From: Isosphaeraceae bacterium EP7
GTDB lineage: Bacteria; Planctomycetota; Planctomycetia; Isosphaerales; Isosphaeraceae
Length of the DNA stretch: 64,000 nucleotides
Reading direction: 5' to 3'
NCBI GenBank assembly: GCA_038400315.1
Contig: CP151667.1
Location: 1,437,174-1,501,173 of the forward strand
The translations under genes and the position numbers were made by a program. Numbering within the stretch: position 1 is the first letter of the stretch; each line of letters starts with the position of its first letter. The notes under the pieces were generated by a model. It was given only the letters and a program-made list of their open reading frames with translations. It was not told where the DNA came from and made no database searches. This document shows, in pieces, positions 27,391 through 36,909 of this stretch.

Positions 27391-27852
27391 GTGAGCCACG
27401 TTCCGAACCGCATTCGCGTCCAGTTCATCGTCGCCCTCGGGCTGCTCGCCGCCTCAACCACGGGGTGCGTCGAGCGGCGGTATACGATCCGCACGGACCC
27501 GCCCGGTGCGCTCGCGATCGTCAACGGCGAGGAGATCGGGGCCACCCCGGTGTCGCGCAGCTTCGCGTTCTACAACGACCGCGAGATCACGCTGATGGCC
27601 GACGGGTACCAGACGATGAAGGTCATCCAGCCGGTGAAAGCCCCCTGGTATGACAATATCTTCACCGAGTTCTTCTCCGAGAACCTGGTTCCGGTCACCC
27701 TGCGCGACGAGCGCGACTTCTATTACAAGCTGACGCCGGTGTCCGTCCCAGAGTCGGGCGACCTGGTGGGCCGGGCCGAAGGGCTGCGGGCCGAGGCCCT
27801 GGTGACACCTCCGCCGAAGCGTGGCGGGATCCTGGGCTTCTTCGGGTTCTGA
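27391..27852 (+). CDS. PEGA-domain lipoprotein
   Basis: 153 residues with a GTG start at 27391, well placed after GAAGAAGGAC. The signal ends in LAASTTGC, a good lipobox, so it should be lipidated. Residues about 30-75 form a PEGA domain (YTIRTDPPGALAIVNGEEIGATPV then MADGYQTMK, each piece shown in part), a small beta fold common in surface proteins. The C-terminus is Pro/Gly-rich and ends in GILGFFGF. Role unknown; the conserved combination of lipobox and PEGA is frequent in planctomycetes. Confidence 0.8.
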   Translation: MSHVPNRIRVQFIVALGLLAASTTGCVERRYTIRTDPPGALAIVNGEEIGATPVSRSFAFYNDREITLMADGYQTMKVIQPVKAPWYDNIFTEFFSENLVPVTLRDERDFYYKLTPVSVPESGDLVGRAEGLRAEALVTPPPKRGGILGFFGF

Positions 27853-28009
27853 GCCGATTGCTCACGGATTGGCCTTCTCAGGCGGGTCCGTCGAGGGTAC
27901 GTTCCGCGGCCATCGGGCAGGATGCCCGCGTGGCGACGGGCGATCGGGCGGCGTCGGCGAAGTTTGCCGACGCCTCGCGCGTCCCCCCAGGGATGGAGGG
28001 TGACTGGCC

Positions 28010-28846
28010 ATGAACCTGCGCGCCGCCGCGATCCAGATGCAGTCCGAGCCGGGCCGCACCGGGGAGAACCTCGATCGGGCCGATGCGTTCCTGCACCGGG
28101 CCTTCGACCAGGGGGCCGAACTCGCGGTCTTGCCCGAGATGTTCAACACCGGCTACTGCGCCTCGCCCGACTTCTTCAGCCTGGCCGAGGACCGCGACGG
28201 CCCCACCATCCGCCTGATGCGCGAGCGCAGCAGGCTATGGGGGATGGCGATCGCCGGCGGGTTCGTCGAGGGAGCCGGCGGGCATCTTTATGACTCGATG
28301 TTTTATTGCGAGCCCGACGGCGGCGTCCAGGTCTATCGCAAGCAAAACCTCGTCTTCTGGGAGAGCTCGAAGTTCCGGCGGGGGGCCTCTCCGCTCGTCG
28401 TCGAGACTCGCTGGGGCCGGGTTGGGTTTGCGATCTGCGCCGACATGATCTATCGTCGGGTCTGGGATGCCTACCGTGGCGCCATCGACCTGGCGATCGT
28501 CGGGGCGGCCTGGCCGAATTTCGGCGACCGATCCACGGGGCGCGGGCACTGGCTGCTCGGGCAGGTGGGCCCGCTGGCGGGTCAGATTCCGGCCATGGTC
28601 GCCGACGACCTGGGGATTCCCGTCGTGTTCGCCAACCAGTGCGGGCCGACGCGGACGAAGATCCCGGTCATGATGACCCGCCTGAATGACGCATTCGCCG
28701 GCCGGAGCGCCCTGGCCGACGGCCCCGGCGGCTCGAGGCGGGTGGCCGGGATCAATGAAGAGATGATCCTGGGTGACCTGACGATCCGATCCGAGAGAGG
28801 ACAGCGCCCGTGCCCTATTACGTACCCCTCGGCGTCCGTGGCCTGA
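28010..28846 (+). CDS. Carbon-nitrogen hydrolase (nitrilase superfamily)
   Basis: 278 residues, cytoplasmic, starting MNLRAAAIQMQ. The Glu43 (LPEMFNTGY)-Lys111 (YRKQNLVF)-Cys143 (FAICADMIY) triad is intact. This is the second member of the superfamily in the window and is distinct from the one at 1776, with shorter loops. The direct neighbours are a tiny overlapping gene and then asparagine synthetase, so an amide- or ammonia-related task is possible, though that is inference from order alone. The stop overlaps the next start by 37 bases. Confidence 0.85.
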   Translation: MNLRAAAIQMQSEPGRTGENLDRADAFLHRAFDQGAELAVLPEMFNTGYCASPDFFSLAEDRDGPTIRLMRERSRLWGMAIAGGFVEGAGGHLYDSMFYCEPDGGVQVYRKQNLVFWESSKFRRGASPLVVETRWGRVGFAICADMIYRRVWDAYRGAIDLAIVGAAWPNFGDRSTGRGHWLLGQVGPLAGQIPAMVADDLGIPVVFANQCGPTRTKIPVMMTRLNDAFAGRSALADGPGGSRRVAGINEEMILGDLTIRSERGQRPCPITYPSASVA

Positions 28847-29019
28847 TCATGAACCTGGGCACCCACTTCATCGGCACGCTGGGCGGCCTCCGCTATCGGT
28901 CATCGCTGCGAGTCCGCGCCCGCCGCGCCTCGTCCATCCCCACGCCCCACTTCCGCCTGGACTCCGTCCGCAAGGCCGCGCCGGCCGAGAACGCCGCTCG
29001 GGGCCGAGAAGGGTCCTGA
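28810..29019 (+). CDS. Small overlapping protein, unknown function
   Basis: 69 residues with a GTG start at 28810, inside the end of the nitrilase-family gene (37-base overlap) and preceded by GAGAGAGGACAGC. The first half (YYVPLGVRGLIMNLGTHFIGTLGG) is hydrophobic and the second half basic (RYRSSLRVRARRASS). It could be a small membrane-associated protein. Support is the good Shine-Dalgarno sequence and the sensible order before asnB; against it are the short length and lack of a known family. Confidence 0.45.
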   Translation: MPYYVPLGVRGLIMNLGTHFIGTLGGLRYRSSLRVRARRASSIPTPHFRLDSVRKAAPAENAARGREGS

Positions 29020-29063
29020 GCCGGGGGGCGGATCGCCACAGTTCGAACCACGAGGACAGGTTT

Positions 29064-31037
29064 ATGTGCGGCATCGCCGGTGCGTTCGACCTGACCGGGA
29101 CTCGCGAGTTCCCCCGCGAGCGACTGCTCGCGATGACCCAGGCCATCGTCCATCGCGGCCCCGACGACGACGGCTTCCACGTCGAGCCCGGCGTGGCGTT
29201 GGGCGCTCGCAGGCTCTCGATCGTCGACCTTGCCGGCGGCCACCAGCCGATCGCAAACGAGGATCGGTCGATCTGGGTCGCCTTCAACGGCGAGCTGTTC
29301 GAGTACCCCGAGCTGCGCCGCGACCTGCTGGCCAACGGCCACACGCTGTCCACCCGCTGCGACACCGAGGCGTGGGTGCATCTGTACGAGGAGAGCGGCC
29401 TGGGCATGTTCGACCGGGCGCGTGGGCAGTTCGCCGTCTCGCTCTGGGACCGGACCAACCGCAAGCTCGTCCTGGGCCGCGATCGCGTGGGGATCTGCCC
29501 GCTCTATTACGCCGAGCGCGACGGCTGGCTGCTCTGGGGCTCGGAAGTCAAGGCGCTCCTGGCGTCTGGCATGGTCAAGGCCGAGCCCGACGTGAAGGGG
29601 ATCGACCACCTCTTCTCGTTCTTCTGCGCGGGGACCACGCGGACCTTCTTCCAGGGGGTCAAGTCACTGGCCCCCGGCTGGTTCCTTGAGGTCGAGGACG
29701 GCCAGATCAGGCCCAAACGCTACTGGGATTTCGAATTCCCAGACAAAGGCCAGGAGCGTCGGCTCGACGACCCGGCCCCATTGATTGACGAATTCGAGGG
29801 GCTGCTCCAGCAGTCGATCGAGCGTCGCCTACGCGGCGACGTGCCTGTGGTCAGCTACATCAGCGGCGGGCTCGACTCGACCGTGGTGCTTGGCCTGGCC
29901 ACCCGGCAGATGGGCCGGCCGGTCCCCTCGTTCACGATTGGCTGGCTGAACAAGGCGGGCCCCGACGAGCGGGCAGAGGCCGCCGAGAGCGCCGAGGCGC
30001 TCGGTTCCCCGCTGACGACCGTCGAGATGCGCAAGTCGGACATCTCGCGGGCCTTCCCCGAGCTGATCACGGCCGCCGAGGGGCCCGTGATGGATACCTC
30101 GTGCGCCGCCCTGATGCGGCTGGCGCAATCGGTGCACTCCGAAGGCTACAAGGTCGCCCTGACCGGCGAAGGGGCCGACGAGGCTCTGGCGGGCTACGTC
30201 TGGTACAAGTCGCGCAAGTTCTGGGACGGCCTGGAAGATCGGTTCGGCGGCGGCCCCGGCTCCAGGCTGAGGAATCTCGGCCTGAAACTCGTCGGCGGCG
30301 GCGACGCCCATCGCCCGCCCCGGTTCGTGCTCGGAGAGCCGAGGACGGCGCAGCAGGACATGTACGAGCTGATCGGCCAGGCCAGGCCCGTCCTGTTCAG
30401 CGACGCGATGTGGGACCGGATCGCCGAGAGCACTCCTTACGCCGATCTGGGCCTTGACGTCACGCGTATGGAGCGTTGGGCGCCGCTCAATCGTTCGCTG
30501 TACGTCGGCTACAAGGTGATGCTCGCGGGCCTCTTGATGATCGCCAAGGGGGACCGGATCTCGATGAACGCGTCGGTCGAGACGCGTTACCCGTTCCTCG
30601 ACGACGACGTCATCAAGTTCTGCTCGGAGATCTCCCCCGACTACAAGCTGCGTGGCTGGAATGAGAAGTGGATCCTCCGCCAGGTCGCGGCCAGGACCTT
30701 GCCGCCGGCGATCGCCAACCGGCCCAAGACCATGTTCCGGGCCCGAATGGCGCAAACCTTCCTCGGCGACGACCGGCCGCACTGGGTCGACCAGCTCCTC
30801 AGCCCCGAGAGCCTGCGGAAGACCGGCTATTTCAACCCCGAGATGGTCGCGCGGGAGCGCCTGATCCAGACGAGCATCCCCCGGATCACGCCCAGGCGAT
30901 TCGTCTTCGACGTCGCCCTGACGTGCGTGGTGACGACCCAGCTCTGGCATCACATCTATTGCGGCGGCGGCCTCTGCGACCTGCCCACCTGGCAGCCGCC
31001 GGTTCCCGCCAACCTCGAAGCGGTCGGGGTCGCCTGA
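29064..31037 (+). CDS. asnB: Asparagine synthetase (glutamine-hydrolysing)
   Basis: 657 residues. Cys2 directly after the initiator Met is the N-terminal nucleophile of the class II glutaminase domain (MCGIAGAFD), followed by [26 protein letters not shown] and FNGELFEY. The synthetase domain begins near 230 with the PP-loop SGGLDS at 267-272. It converts Asp, Gln and ATP to Asn. The class also includes amidotransferases of polysaccharide or natural-product pathways. The stop overlaps the dtd start by one base (TGATG). Confidence 0.88.
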   Translation: MCGIAGAFDLTGTREFPRERLLAMTQAIVHRGPDDDGFHVEPGVALGARRLSIVDLAGGHQPIANEDRSIWVAFNGELFEYPELRRDLLANGHTLSTRCDTEAWVHLYEESGLGMFDRARGQFAVSLWDRTNRKLVLGRDRVGICPLYYAERDGWLLWGSEVKALLASGMVKAEPDVKGIDHLFSFFCAGTTRTFFQGVKSLAPGWFLEVEDGQIRPKRYWDFEFPDKGQERRLDDPAPLIDEFEGLLQQSIERRLRGDVPVVSYISGGLDSTVVLGLATRQMGRPVPSFTIGWLNKAGPDERAEAAESAEALGSPLTTVEMRKSDISRAFPELITAAEGPVMDTSCAALMRLAQSVHSEGYKVALTGEGADEALAGYVWYKSRKFWDGLEDRFGGGPGSRLRNLGLKLVGGGDAHRPPRFVLGEPRTAQQDMYELIGQARPVLFSDAMWDRIAESTPYADLGLDVTRMERWAPLNRSLYVGYKVMLAGLLMIAKGDRISMNASVETRYPFLDDDVIKFCSEISPDYKLRGWNEKWILRQVAARTLPPAIANRPKTMFRARMAQTFLGDDRPHWVDQLLSPESLRKTGYFNPEMVARERLIQTSIPRITPRRFVFDVALTCVVTTQLWHHIYCGGGLCDLPTWQPPVPANLEAVGVA

Positions 31038-31486
31038 TGAGGGCGGTGCTCCAGCGAGTGACGTCCGCGTCGGTCGCGGTCGGCGATGAAGTCGTCGGCG
31101 CGATCGGCACGGGCTGGCTGGTCCTCCTCGGGGTCGCCCGGGGGGACACTGACGACGACGCGGTGAAGCTCGCCGCGAAGGTCGTCGGCCTTCGGGCCTT
31201 CGAAGACGACGCGGGGAAGATGAACCTGAGCGTCGGAGAGGTCGCGGGATCGGTGCTGGTCGTCAGCCAGTTCACGATCATGGGCGACTGTCGGGCCGGT
31301 CGGCGGCCGAGCTTTATCGACGCGGCCGAGCCGTTCGAGGCCGAGCGGGTGTACGAGCGATTCGCGGCCGAGGTTGCCGCCGCCGGCCTGACGGTGGCCC
31401 GCGGCCGGTTCCGGGCCGACATGGCGGTGGCCCTGGTGAACGATGGCCCCGTCACGCTCTTGCTCGACACCCGCAAGGCGTTCTAA
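31037..31486 (+). CDS. dtd: D-aminoacyl-tRNA deacylase
   Basis: 149 residues, the usual length for Dtd. The start is the ATG of the TGATG overlap with asnB. Diagnostic segments are [16 protein letters not shown] at the N-terminus, the SQFTIMGD site and [13 protein letters not shown] near the C-terminus, which carries the Gly-Pro used for chiral proofreading. It hydrolyses D-aminoacyl-tRNAs, and Gly-tRNA(Ala), in the cytoplasm. Coupling to asnB is unusual, but both touch amino-acid supply. Confidence 0.95.
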   Translation: MRAVLQRVTSASVAVGDEVVGAIGTGWLVLLGVARGDTDDDAVKLAAKVVGLRAFEDDAGKMNLSVGEVAGSVLVVSQFTIMGDCRAGRRPSFIDAAEPFEAERVYERFAAEVAAAGLTVARGRFRADMAVALVNDGPVTLLLDTRKAF

Positions 31487-31576
31487 GCTCTGTCCACTCG
31501 TCGGGTCGCCGGGGGCCTTGGTCGTGCAGGCCCCAGACCCGGATCGGGCACGCCCGACACGCTGTTGGAGGCCGCG

Positions 31577-33088
31577 ATGGCCCAAGGTCCGTTCCTGCTC
31601 GGCCTCGATGTCGGGACCCAGAGCCTCCGCGCGGCTCTCGTGAATCTGGAAGGCAAGACCGTCGCCTATGGCGTCGCTGCCATTGAGACGACTTACCCTC
31701 GGCCCGCCTGGGCCGAGCAGGCCCCGGAGCGCTGGTGGCAGGCCGCCCGCGAGGCCCTGGCCGCGGCCCTCTCCAGCGGCGAGGTGAAGCCCGACGAGAT
31801 CGTCGGCATCGGCCTCGATTGCACTGCATGCACCGTGCTTGCCTGCGACCTCGACGGCAAGCCCCTGCGGCCCGCGTTGCTCTGGATGGACCAGCGGTCG
31901 TCGAAGGAGGCCGATGACATCGGCGCGACGAACGACCCGATCCTGCGCTACGTCTCGGGCCGGGTCTCTCCCGAGTGGATGCTTCCCAAGGCGCTCTGGC
32001 TCAAGCGCAATGAACCAGAGACCTATCGCAGAGCCGACCGGATCATCGAGTGCACCGACTGGATGATGCACAAGCTGACCGGCGACTGGACACTCTCGCT
32101 CAATCATGTCGCGGTGAAGTGGAACTACGCACGGCCCGACGGCGGCTGGCCGCTGGCGATGATGGCGGCCGTCGGTCTCGACGATCTCCCGACGAAGTGG
32201 CCCACCTCGATTGTCCCGCTTGGTGCGGGCGGCGCCACCTTATCCCGGCAAGCGGCCGCCGAGCTTGGTCTGCGCGAGGGAACTCCGGTCGCGCAAGGGG
32301 GGATTGATGCTTACCTGGGTATGCTCGGGCTGGGTGCGACCGCGGCGGGCGACGTGGCCGTGATTGTCGGCTCCAGCACCTGCCACCTGGCGCAGTCGGC
32401 CGTGGGGGTCTTCGGCTCGGGGGCCGCCGGCTGCTATCCCGACGCGACGGTCGAGGGGCTCTATACCGTCGAGGCGGGGCAGACCGCCACGGGCTCGATC
32501 CTCGACTGGTATCGCCGCCACTTCGCAGGCCATGAGCAGCGGCTCGCGGAACAGCGGGGAGTCAACGTCTACCAGGTCCTGGATGAGCAGGCCGCCGCCA
32601 CACCCCCGGGCGCCGATGGGCTGCTGGTGCGCGACGACTGGCAGGGGAATCGTTCGCCCTACAAAGACCCCGCGGCACGCGGAGCGATCGTCGGCCTTAG
32701 CCTGTCGCACGGCCCCGGCCACATCTTCCGGGCACTCTACGAGGCGACGGCCTGCGGCACGCGGCACATCCTGGAAGACGCAGCGGCACACGGGCTGGCG
32801 GTCGAGCGGATCGTCGTGGGCGGGGGTGGGGCCAAGTCGCCGCTCTGGCTCCAGGTTCACGCCGACATCCTCCAGAGGCCCATCACGTTGACCCGCGAGA
32901 CGGAGTCGTGCGCACTCGGCTCGGCGATGGCCGCGGCGATCGCAGCCGGATGCGCCTCCGGTTTCGACGAGGCCGCCGAGCGCATGGTGAACGTCGAGCG
33001 TGTCGTCGAGCCGAACGCGGCGCATGCCGGGATCTATGACGACCTGTTCGGCCGCTACAAAGAGCTGTACGGCCGCCTCAAAGCCTGA
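31577..33088 (+). CDS. FGGY-family carbohydrate kinase
   Basis: 503 residues from the ATG at 31577, right after TTGGAGG; the TTG at 31565 is part of that ribosome-binding site. The first domain begins LLGLDVGTQSLRAALV (phosphate-binding) and the second carries GGGGAKSPLWLQVHADIL (adenosine site), the FGGY hallmarks. IVGSSTCHLA and AGQTATGSILDWY are typical of the ribulokinase/xylulokinase side of the family. The substrate, a pentulose or similar sugar, cannot be fixed from sequence. The end converges with glmU with three bases between stops. Confidence 0.88.
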   Translation: MAQGPFLLGLDVGTQSLRAALVNLEGKTVAYGVAAIETTYPRPAWAEQAPERWWQAAREALAAALSSGEVKPDEIVGIGLDCTACTVLACDLDGKPLRPALLWMDQRSSKEADDIGATNDPILRYVSGRVSPEWMLPKALWLKRNEPETYRRADRIIECTDWMMHKLTGDWTLSLNHVAVKWNYARPDGGWPLAMMAAVGLDDLPTKWPTSIVPLGAGGATLSRQAAAELGLREGTPVAQGGIDAYLGMLGLGATAAGDVAVIVGSSTCHLAQSAVGVFGSGAAGCYPDATVEGLYTVEAGQTATGSILDWYRRHFAGHEQRLAEQRGVNVYQVLDEQAAATPPGADGLLVRDDWQGNRSPYKDPAARGAIVGLSLSHGPGHIFRALYEATACGTRHILEDAAAHGLAVERIVVGGGGAKSPLWLQVHADILQRPITLTRETESCALGSAMAAAIAAGCASGFDEAAERMVNVERVVEPNAAHAGIYDDLFGRYKELYGRLKA

Positions 33089-33091
33089 CGA

Positions 33092-34366
33092 TCAGGACCT
33101 GCCGGCCCGGCTCGCGATCGGCCGGGCCGGCACTCCGACGACCGTCTGGCCGGGCTCGACGTCACGACCCCGTGTGACGACCGCGCCCGCGCCGACGACG
33201 GCCCCTTCGCCCACGCTCACCGGCGCGACGAGCACGACCCCGGAGCCGATGAAGGCGTTCGGGCCGATCTCGGTGGCCCCTTTCGACTGGCCGTCATAAT
33301 TGGCCGTGACGACGCCCGCCCCGATGTTTGCACCGGCCCCGACGTGGGTATCGCCCAGGTAGGCCAGGTGGCGGACCAGCACTCCCGCGTCGAGGGTCGA
33401 CCGATTGACCTCGGCGAAGGCGCCGACCTCGGCGCGATCGCCCAGGACGGTACCGTCTCGAAGGTGGGCAAACGGGCCGACGCGGCAGCCTTGGCCGATG
33501 CGTACCGTTCCGGTCAGGACGCTAAACGGGAAGATGACGGTGTCCTGGCCGATCTCGGCGCGGCCGTCGATGTAGGTGTTCCGGGGGTCGACGATGTGCA
33601 CGCCGTCGGACATCAGGCGGTCCTGGATCCTGGCCTGCATCGTCGCGTGGGCCTGAGCAAGATGCTGGCGGGTGTTAATCCCGAGCACGTCGTCGGGGTC
33701 CAGGCAGGGGACGGCCACCACCTTGTGGCCCATCTCGTGCAGCAGCTCGGGGGCGTCGGTCAGGTAGTATTCCCCCTGCGCGTTGCCGGTTCCCAGGCGG
33801 TCGAGCGCGTCCCAGAGCACGGGAAGCTCGAAGACGTAGCAACTCGGGTTCACCTCGCGGATGGCGGCCTCCTCGGGGCTGCAATCGCGCTGCTCGACGA
33901 TCCTGAGGAAGCGTCCCGAGGTGTCGCGCAAGATCCGCCCGAAGCCGGTCGGGTCGGGCATCATGGCGGTGCCCAGCAGCGCGGAGACCCCTTCAGCCTC
34001 CTGGCGACGGAGCAGGTCGACCAGCGGCTCGGGCCGGATCAAGGGCTCGTCGCCGACCAGGACCAGGGCGGGACCGCGATAGTCGCCCAGCACCTGGCGG
34101 CATGCCTTGACGGCGTCGCCGGTCCCGAGCTGGTCTTTCTGCACGGCGAAGAGGATGTCGGGCTCGCCGGCCAGGGCGGCGCGGACCTGGTCGGCGCCGT
34201 AGCCGACGACGACGACGATGGTGCGGGCTCCCGCGGCACGGGCGGCGTCGACGACGTAGCGGATCATCGGCCGGCCGCAGAGATCGTGCAGGACCTTGGC
34301 CTTCTCCGACCGCATCCGCTTGCCGTGTCCCGCCGCCAGGATGATCGCCAGAGGCCCGGATACCAT
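33092..34366 (-). CDS. glmU: Bifunctional N-acetylglucosamine-1-phosphate uridyltransferase / glucosamine-1-phosphate acetyltransferase
   Basis: 424 residues, slightly shorter than the usual 450-460. The ATG at 34366 follows GGAGAG; upstream codons are not conserved-looking. The N-terminal uridyltransferase has IILAAGHGKRMRSEKAKVLH, the GTGDAVKA site and GNAQGEYYLTD; the C-terminal left-handed beta-helix has RHLAYLGD (His333 matches the catalytic His363 of E. coli GlmU), then ANIGAGVVTANYDG. It makes UDP-GlcNAc, precursor of envelope glycans. Both activities look intact. Confidence 0.93.
   Translation of the reverse strand: MVSGPLAIILAAGHGKRMRSEKAKVLHDLCGRPMIRYVVDAARAAGARTIVVVVGYGADQVRAALAGEPDILFAVQKDQLGTGDAVKACRQVLGDYRGPALVLVGDEPLIRPEPLVDLLRRQEAEGVSALLGTAMMPDPTGFGRILRDTSGRFLRIVEQRDCSPEEAAIREVNPSCYVFELPVLWDALDRLGTGNAQGEYYLTDAPELLHEMGHKVVAVPCLDPDDVLGINTRQHLAQAHATMQARIQDRLMSDGVHIVDPRNTYIDGRAEIGQDTVIFPFSVLTGTVRIGQGCRVGPFAHLRDGTVLGDRAEVGAFAEVNRSTLDAGVLVRHLAYLGDTHVGAGANIGAGVVTANYDGQSKGATEIGPNAFIGSGVVLVAPVSVGEGAVVGAGAVVTRGRDVEPGQTVVGVPARPIASRAGRS
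33100..33132. terminator. Perfect inverted repeat between convergent genes
   Basis: Arms 33100-33111 and 33121-33132 form a 12-bp perfect stem around a 9-base loop. It overlaps the 3' end of glmU and begins 12 bases after the FGGY kinase stop. It could terminate the kinase transcript; it has no T-tract. Confidence 0.5.
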
Positions 34367-34579
34367 GTCGCTTCTCTCCACGTCGAGGTTGAAGTTTGGC
34401 CGGCGGCCGTCCCGGACGCACACACCCATGATCTTACGGCGTTGCCGTCGAGGCCGTCAAACGTCATGGGCCGCTAACCTTGAACCCGGGCGGGGCTTCT
34501 GGCACACTGGTCGCCTCGACCTCCGACCGTTGCCGCGACGCGCGGTGTTGACCCCACGAGCATGCCCAGGCGAGTCCGA

Positions 34580-34870
34580 ATGATGGCCCTGACACCCGAC
34601 GAGGTGGCGAAGGTCGCCCTGCTGGCCCGGCTCCGCCTGAGCCCCGACGAGTTGCAGACTTACACCGGCCAGCTCAACTCGATCGTCGAGTTCGTCGCCC
34701 AGCTCCAGGGGCTGGACACCGCCGACGTCGAGCCGCTGGCGCACGGCGTCGAGGTCCGCAACGTCTTCCGCCCGGACGTCCGGGGCGAGTCCCTGTCTCG
34801 TGAAGACGCGCTGGCCAACGCCCCCAAGCGCAACCGCGAGGGCTTCCTCGTCCCGGTCGTGCTGGAATAA
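34580..34870 (+). CDS. gatC: Aspartyl/glutamyl-tRNA amidotransferase subunit C
   Basis: 96 residues from the ATG at 34580 (34583 or 34562 also possible). The sequence MALTPDEVAKVALLARLRLSPDEL, LNSIVEFVAQLQGLDT and the RPDVRGESLSRE tail are typical of GatC, the small subunit that wraps GatA and GatB. First gene of the gat operon; no separate promoter is evident upstream. Confidence 0.92.
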   Translation: MMALTPDEVAKVALLARLRLSPDELQTYTGQLNSIVEFVAQLQGLDTADVEPLAHGVEVRNVFRPDVRGESLSREDALANAPKRNREGFLVPVVLE

Positions 34871-34963
34871 TCCGGGCCACGCTGCCCGACGCCGACGAGC
34901 CTCAACGACGGACCCCTGGGTGCACCCTCGCACCCTCTCCCCTTTGACGCGCCGAATTCACCC

Positions 34964-36460
34964 ATGATCGACCCGACACGCGTCACGGCCACCGGCCTGA
35001 TCGACCAGTACTCGTCCGGCGCCGTCACTGCCGAGGAGGTCACGCGCGCCTACCTCGACCGCATCGACCGCTTCGACGACCGGCTTCACGTCTTCCTGCA
35101 TCGCGACGCCGAGGCGGCGCTCGCCAAGGCGCAGGATGTCGACCGTCGTCGCAAAGCGGGCGAACCGCTGGGGGCGCTCGCCGGCGTGCCCATCGCCATC
35201 AAGGACGTGCTCTGCACACGCGGCGAGCCGACCACCTGCGGCAGCAAGATGCTGCAGAATTTCAGGCCGCCTTATGACGCGACAGTCATCAAGAAGCTGC
35301 ACGCGGCCGACGCGATCCTGATCGGCAAGACGAACATGGACGAGTTCGCCATGGGCTCGTCGACCGAGAACAGCGCCTACGGGCCGACCCGCAACCCTTG
35401 GGATACCGAGCGGATTCCCGGCGGCTCCTCGGGCGGCTCCGCCGCCGCCGTGGCCGCAGACTTCGCGCCGATCTCGCTGGGTTCCGACACCGGCGGCTCC
35501 ATCCGTCAGCCGGCCGCGCTCTGCGGGATCGTCGGCCTGAAGCCGACGTACGGCCGGGTGAGCCGCTACGGCCTGATCGCGTTCGCCAGCTCGCTCGACC
35601 AGATCGGCCCATTCTCGCACGACCTGGCCGACACCGCGCTGCTGATGAAGGTGATCTCGGGCCGAGACCCGATGGACGCCACCAGCGTCGACGAGCCCGT
35701 GCCCGACTACCCGGCCACGCTGAACACCCCGCCGAAATCGCTCAGGATCGGCCTGGTTCGCGAGTTCTTCGGCGAAGGGCTCGACCCCGAGATCGAGACC
35801 GCCGTGCGCGAGGCGATCAAGGTCTATCAGGCGGCCGGCGCCACGATCCACGAGGTCTCACTGCCCCACTCCAAGTATGGCGTGGCCGCCTATTACCTGG
35901 TGGCCCCGGCCGAGTGCTCCAGCAACCTGGCCCGCTACGACGGGACGATTTTCGGCCATCGCGCCGAGGACTTCTCGCCGAAGTATCCGGGCGAGGAAGA
36001 GATTCCCCCGTTGATCCGGATGATGATGGCCAGCCGCGCCGAAGGGTTCGGCCCCGAGGTCAAGCGCAGGATCATGCTGGGCACCTTCGCCCTCTCCGCC
36101 GGCTACGCCGACCAGTACTACAACCAGGCCCTGAAGGTCCGCCGCCTGATTCGCAACGACTTCGACGCCGCATTCAAGGAGGTCGACGTCCTGATCGGCC
36201 CGACCACCCCCTCTGCGGCGTTCAAGCTCGGTGAGAAGACGGCCGACCCGCTGTCGATGTACCTCTCGGACATCTACACCATCACCACCAACCTCGCCGG
36301 CATCCCCGGCCTGAGCATCCCCTGCGGCCTCACCGGGACCGGCCTGCCTATCGGCCTCCAACTGCTCGCCCCCGCCTTCGCCGAGGAGAACTTGCTCCGG
36401 ACGGCCAGGGTCTACGAGAAGATGACCGACTGGCATTTCCGGCGGCCCGGGTTGGTATAA
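34964..36460 (+). CDS. gatA: Aspartyl/glutamyl-tRNA amidotransferase subunit A
   Basis: 498 residues. The amidase-signature catalytic triad is intact: Lys80 in VPIAIKDV, cis-Ser155 in GGSSGGSA and the nucleophile Ser179 in SDTGGSIRQPA. GatA releases ammonia from Gln and passes it to GatB. Its TAA overlaps the next ATG (TAATG) of a small HEPN-like gene instead of gatB, which in this operon is 822 bases further down. Confidence 0.97.
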   Translation: MIDPTRVTATGLIDQYSSGAVTAEEVTRAYLDRIDRFDDRLHVFLHRDAEAALAKAQDVDRRRKAGEPLGALAGVPIAIKDVLCTRGEPTTCGSKMLQNFRPPYDATVIKKLHAADAILIGKTNMDEFAMGSSTENSAYGPTRNPWDTERIPGGSSGGSAAAVAADFAPISLGSDTGGSIRQPAALCGIVGLKPTYGRVSRYGLIAFASSLDQIGPFSHDLADTALLMKVISGRDPMDATSVDEPVPDYPATLNTPPKSLRIGLVREFFGEGLDPEIETAVREAIKVYQAAGATIHEVSLPHSKYGVAAYYLVAPAECSSNLARYDGTIFGHRAEDFSPKYPGEEEIPPLIRMMMASRAEGFGPEVKRRIMLGTFALSAGYADQYYNQALKVRRLIRNDFDAAFKEVDVLIGPTTPSAAFKLGEKTADPLSMYLSDIYTITTNLAGIPGLSIPCGLTGTGLPIGLQLLAPAFAEENLLRTARVYEKMTDWHFRRPGLV

Positions 36461-36909
36461 TGGCGGGTGAACAGTTTGCGTCGAGATCAGGCGCGACGCT
36501 CAAGGATCTACTCCTCGCGCTCGAAGACCGTCGCCTCGACGCGGAAGCCCTGGTCGCCGCCGGGCGGTTCGTCTCCTCGATCGCGATGGGCGTCTATGCC
36601 CTGGAAATCTGCCTGAAGGTCACGATCTGCCAACGACTCGATCTCGACTATCTCCCGAAGGGTTTCGAATTCCATCACCTACCAGGCCTGCTGACCCTGA
36701 GCGGACAAAGTCGGAGGCTGGGCAAAGACCTTGCCATGAACACGCACTGGAGAATGGCGGAGATCTACGCGGATAAGCTCAGCATTCTCCGATACTCGCC
36801 GCAACCGGGAATCGATCGAAAACAAGCAGAGTCCTTCCATCACTCCATGTTCGATCGGACGGCGGGATTGATCCCATGGTTCAAGCGACATCTGCCGAGG
36901 AATATCTGA
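36460..36909 (+). CDS. HEPN-like small protein, inserted in the gat operon
   Basis: 149 residues, starting at the ATG of the TAATG overlap with gatA. Helical; DAEALVAAGRFVSSIAMGVYALEICLKV closely resembles the first helices of HEPN-domain proteins in my memory (AEALLAAGR then GYAVECALK), and HHLPGLLTLSG resembles their HDL-LL motif. An R-x6-H (RKQAESFH) is present near residue 125, which fits the loose R-x4-6-H catalytic pattern of ribonuclease HEPN toxins but is not diagnostic. The next gene overlaps it by 34 bases. Assignment is from motif resemblance only. Confidence 0.6.
   Translation: MAGEQFASRSGATLKDLLLALEDRRLDAEALVAAGRFVSSIAMGVYALEICLKVTICQRLDLDYLPKGFEFHHLPGLLTLSGQSRRLGKDLAMNTHWRMAEIYADKLSILRYSPQPGIDRKQAESFHHSMFDRTAGLIPWFKRHLPRNI

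Noticed and set aside
36452-36462. TATAAT at the gatA stop as a promoter for the HEPN-like gene
   Set aside because: It lies inside the coding end of gatA, has no -35 at the right distance, and the TAATG overlap already explains translation by coupling.
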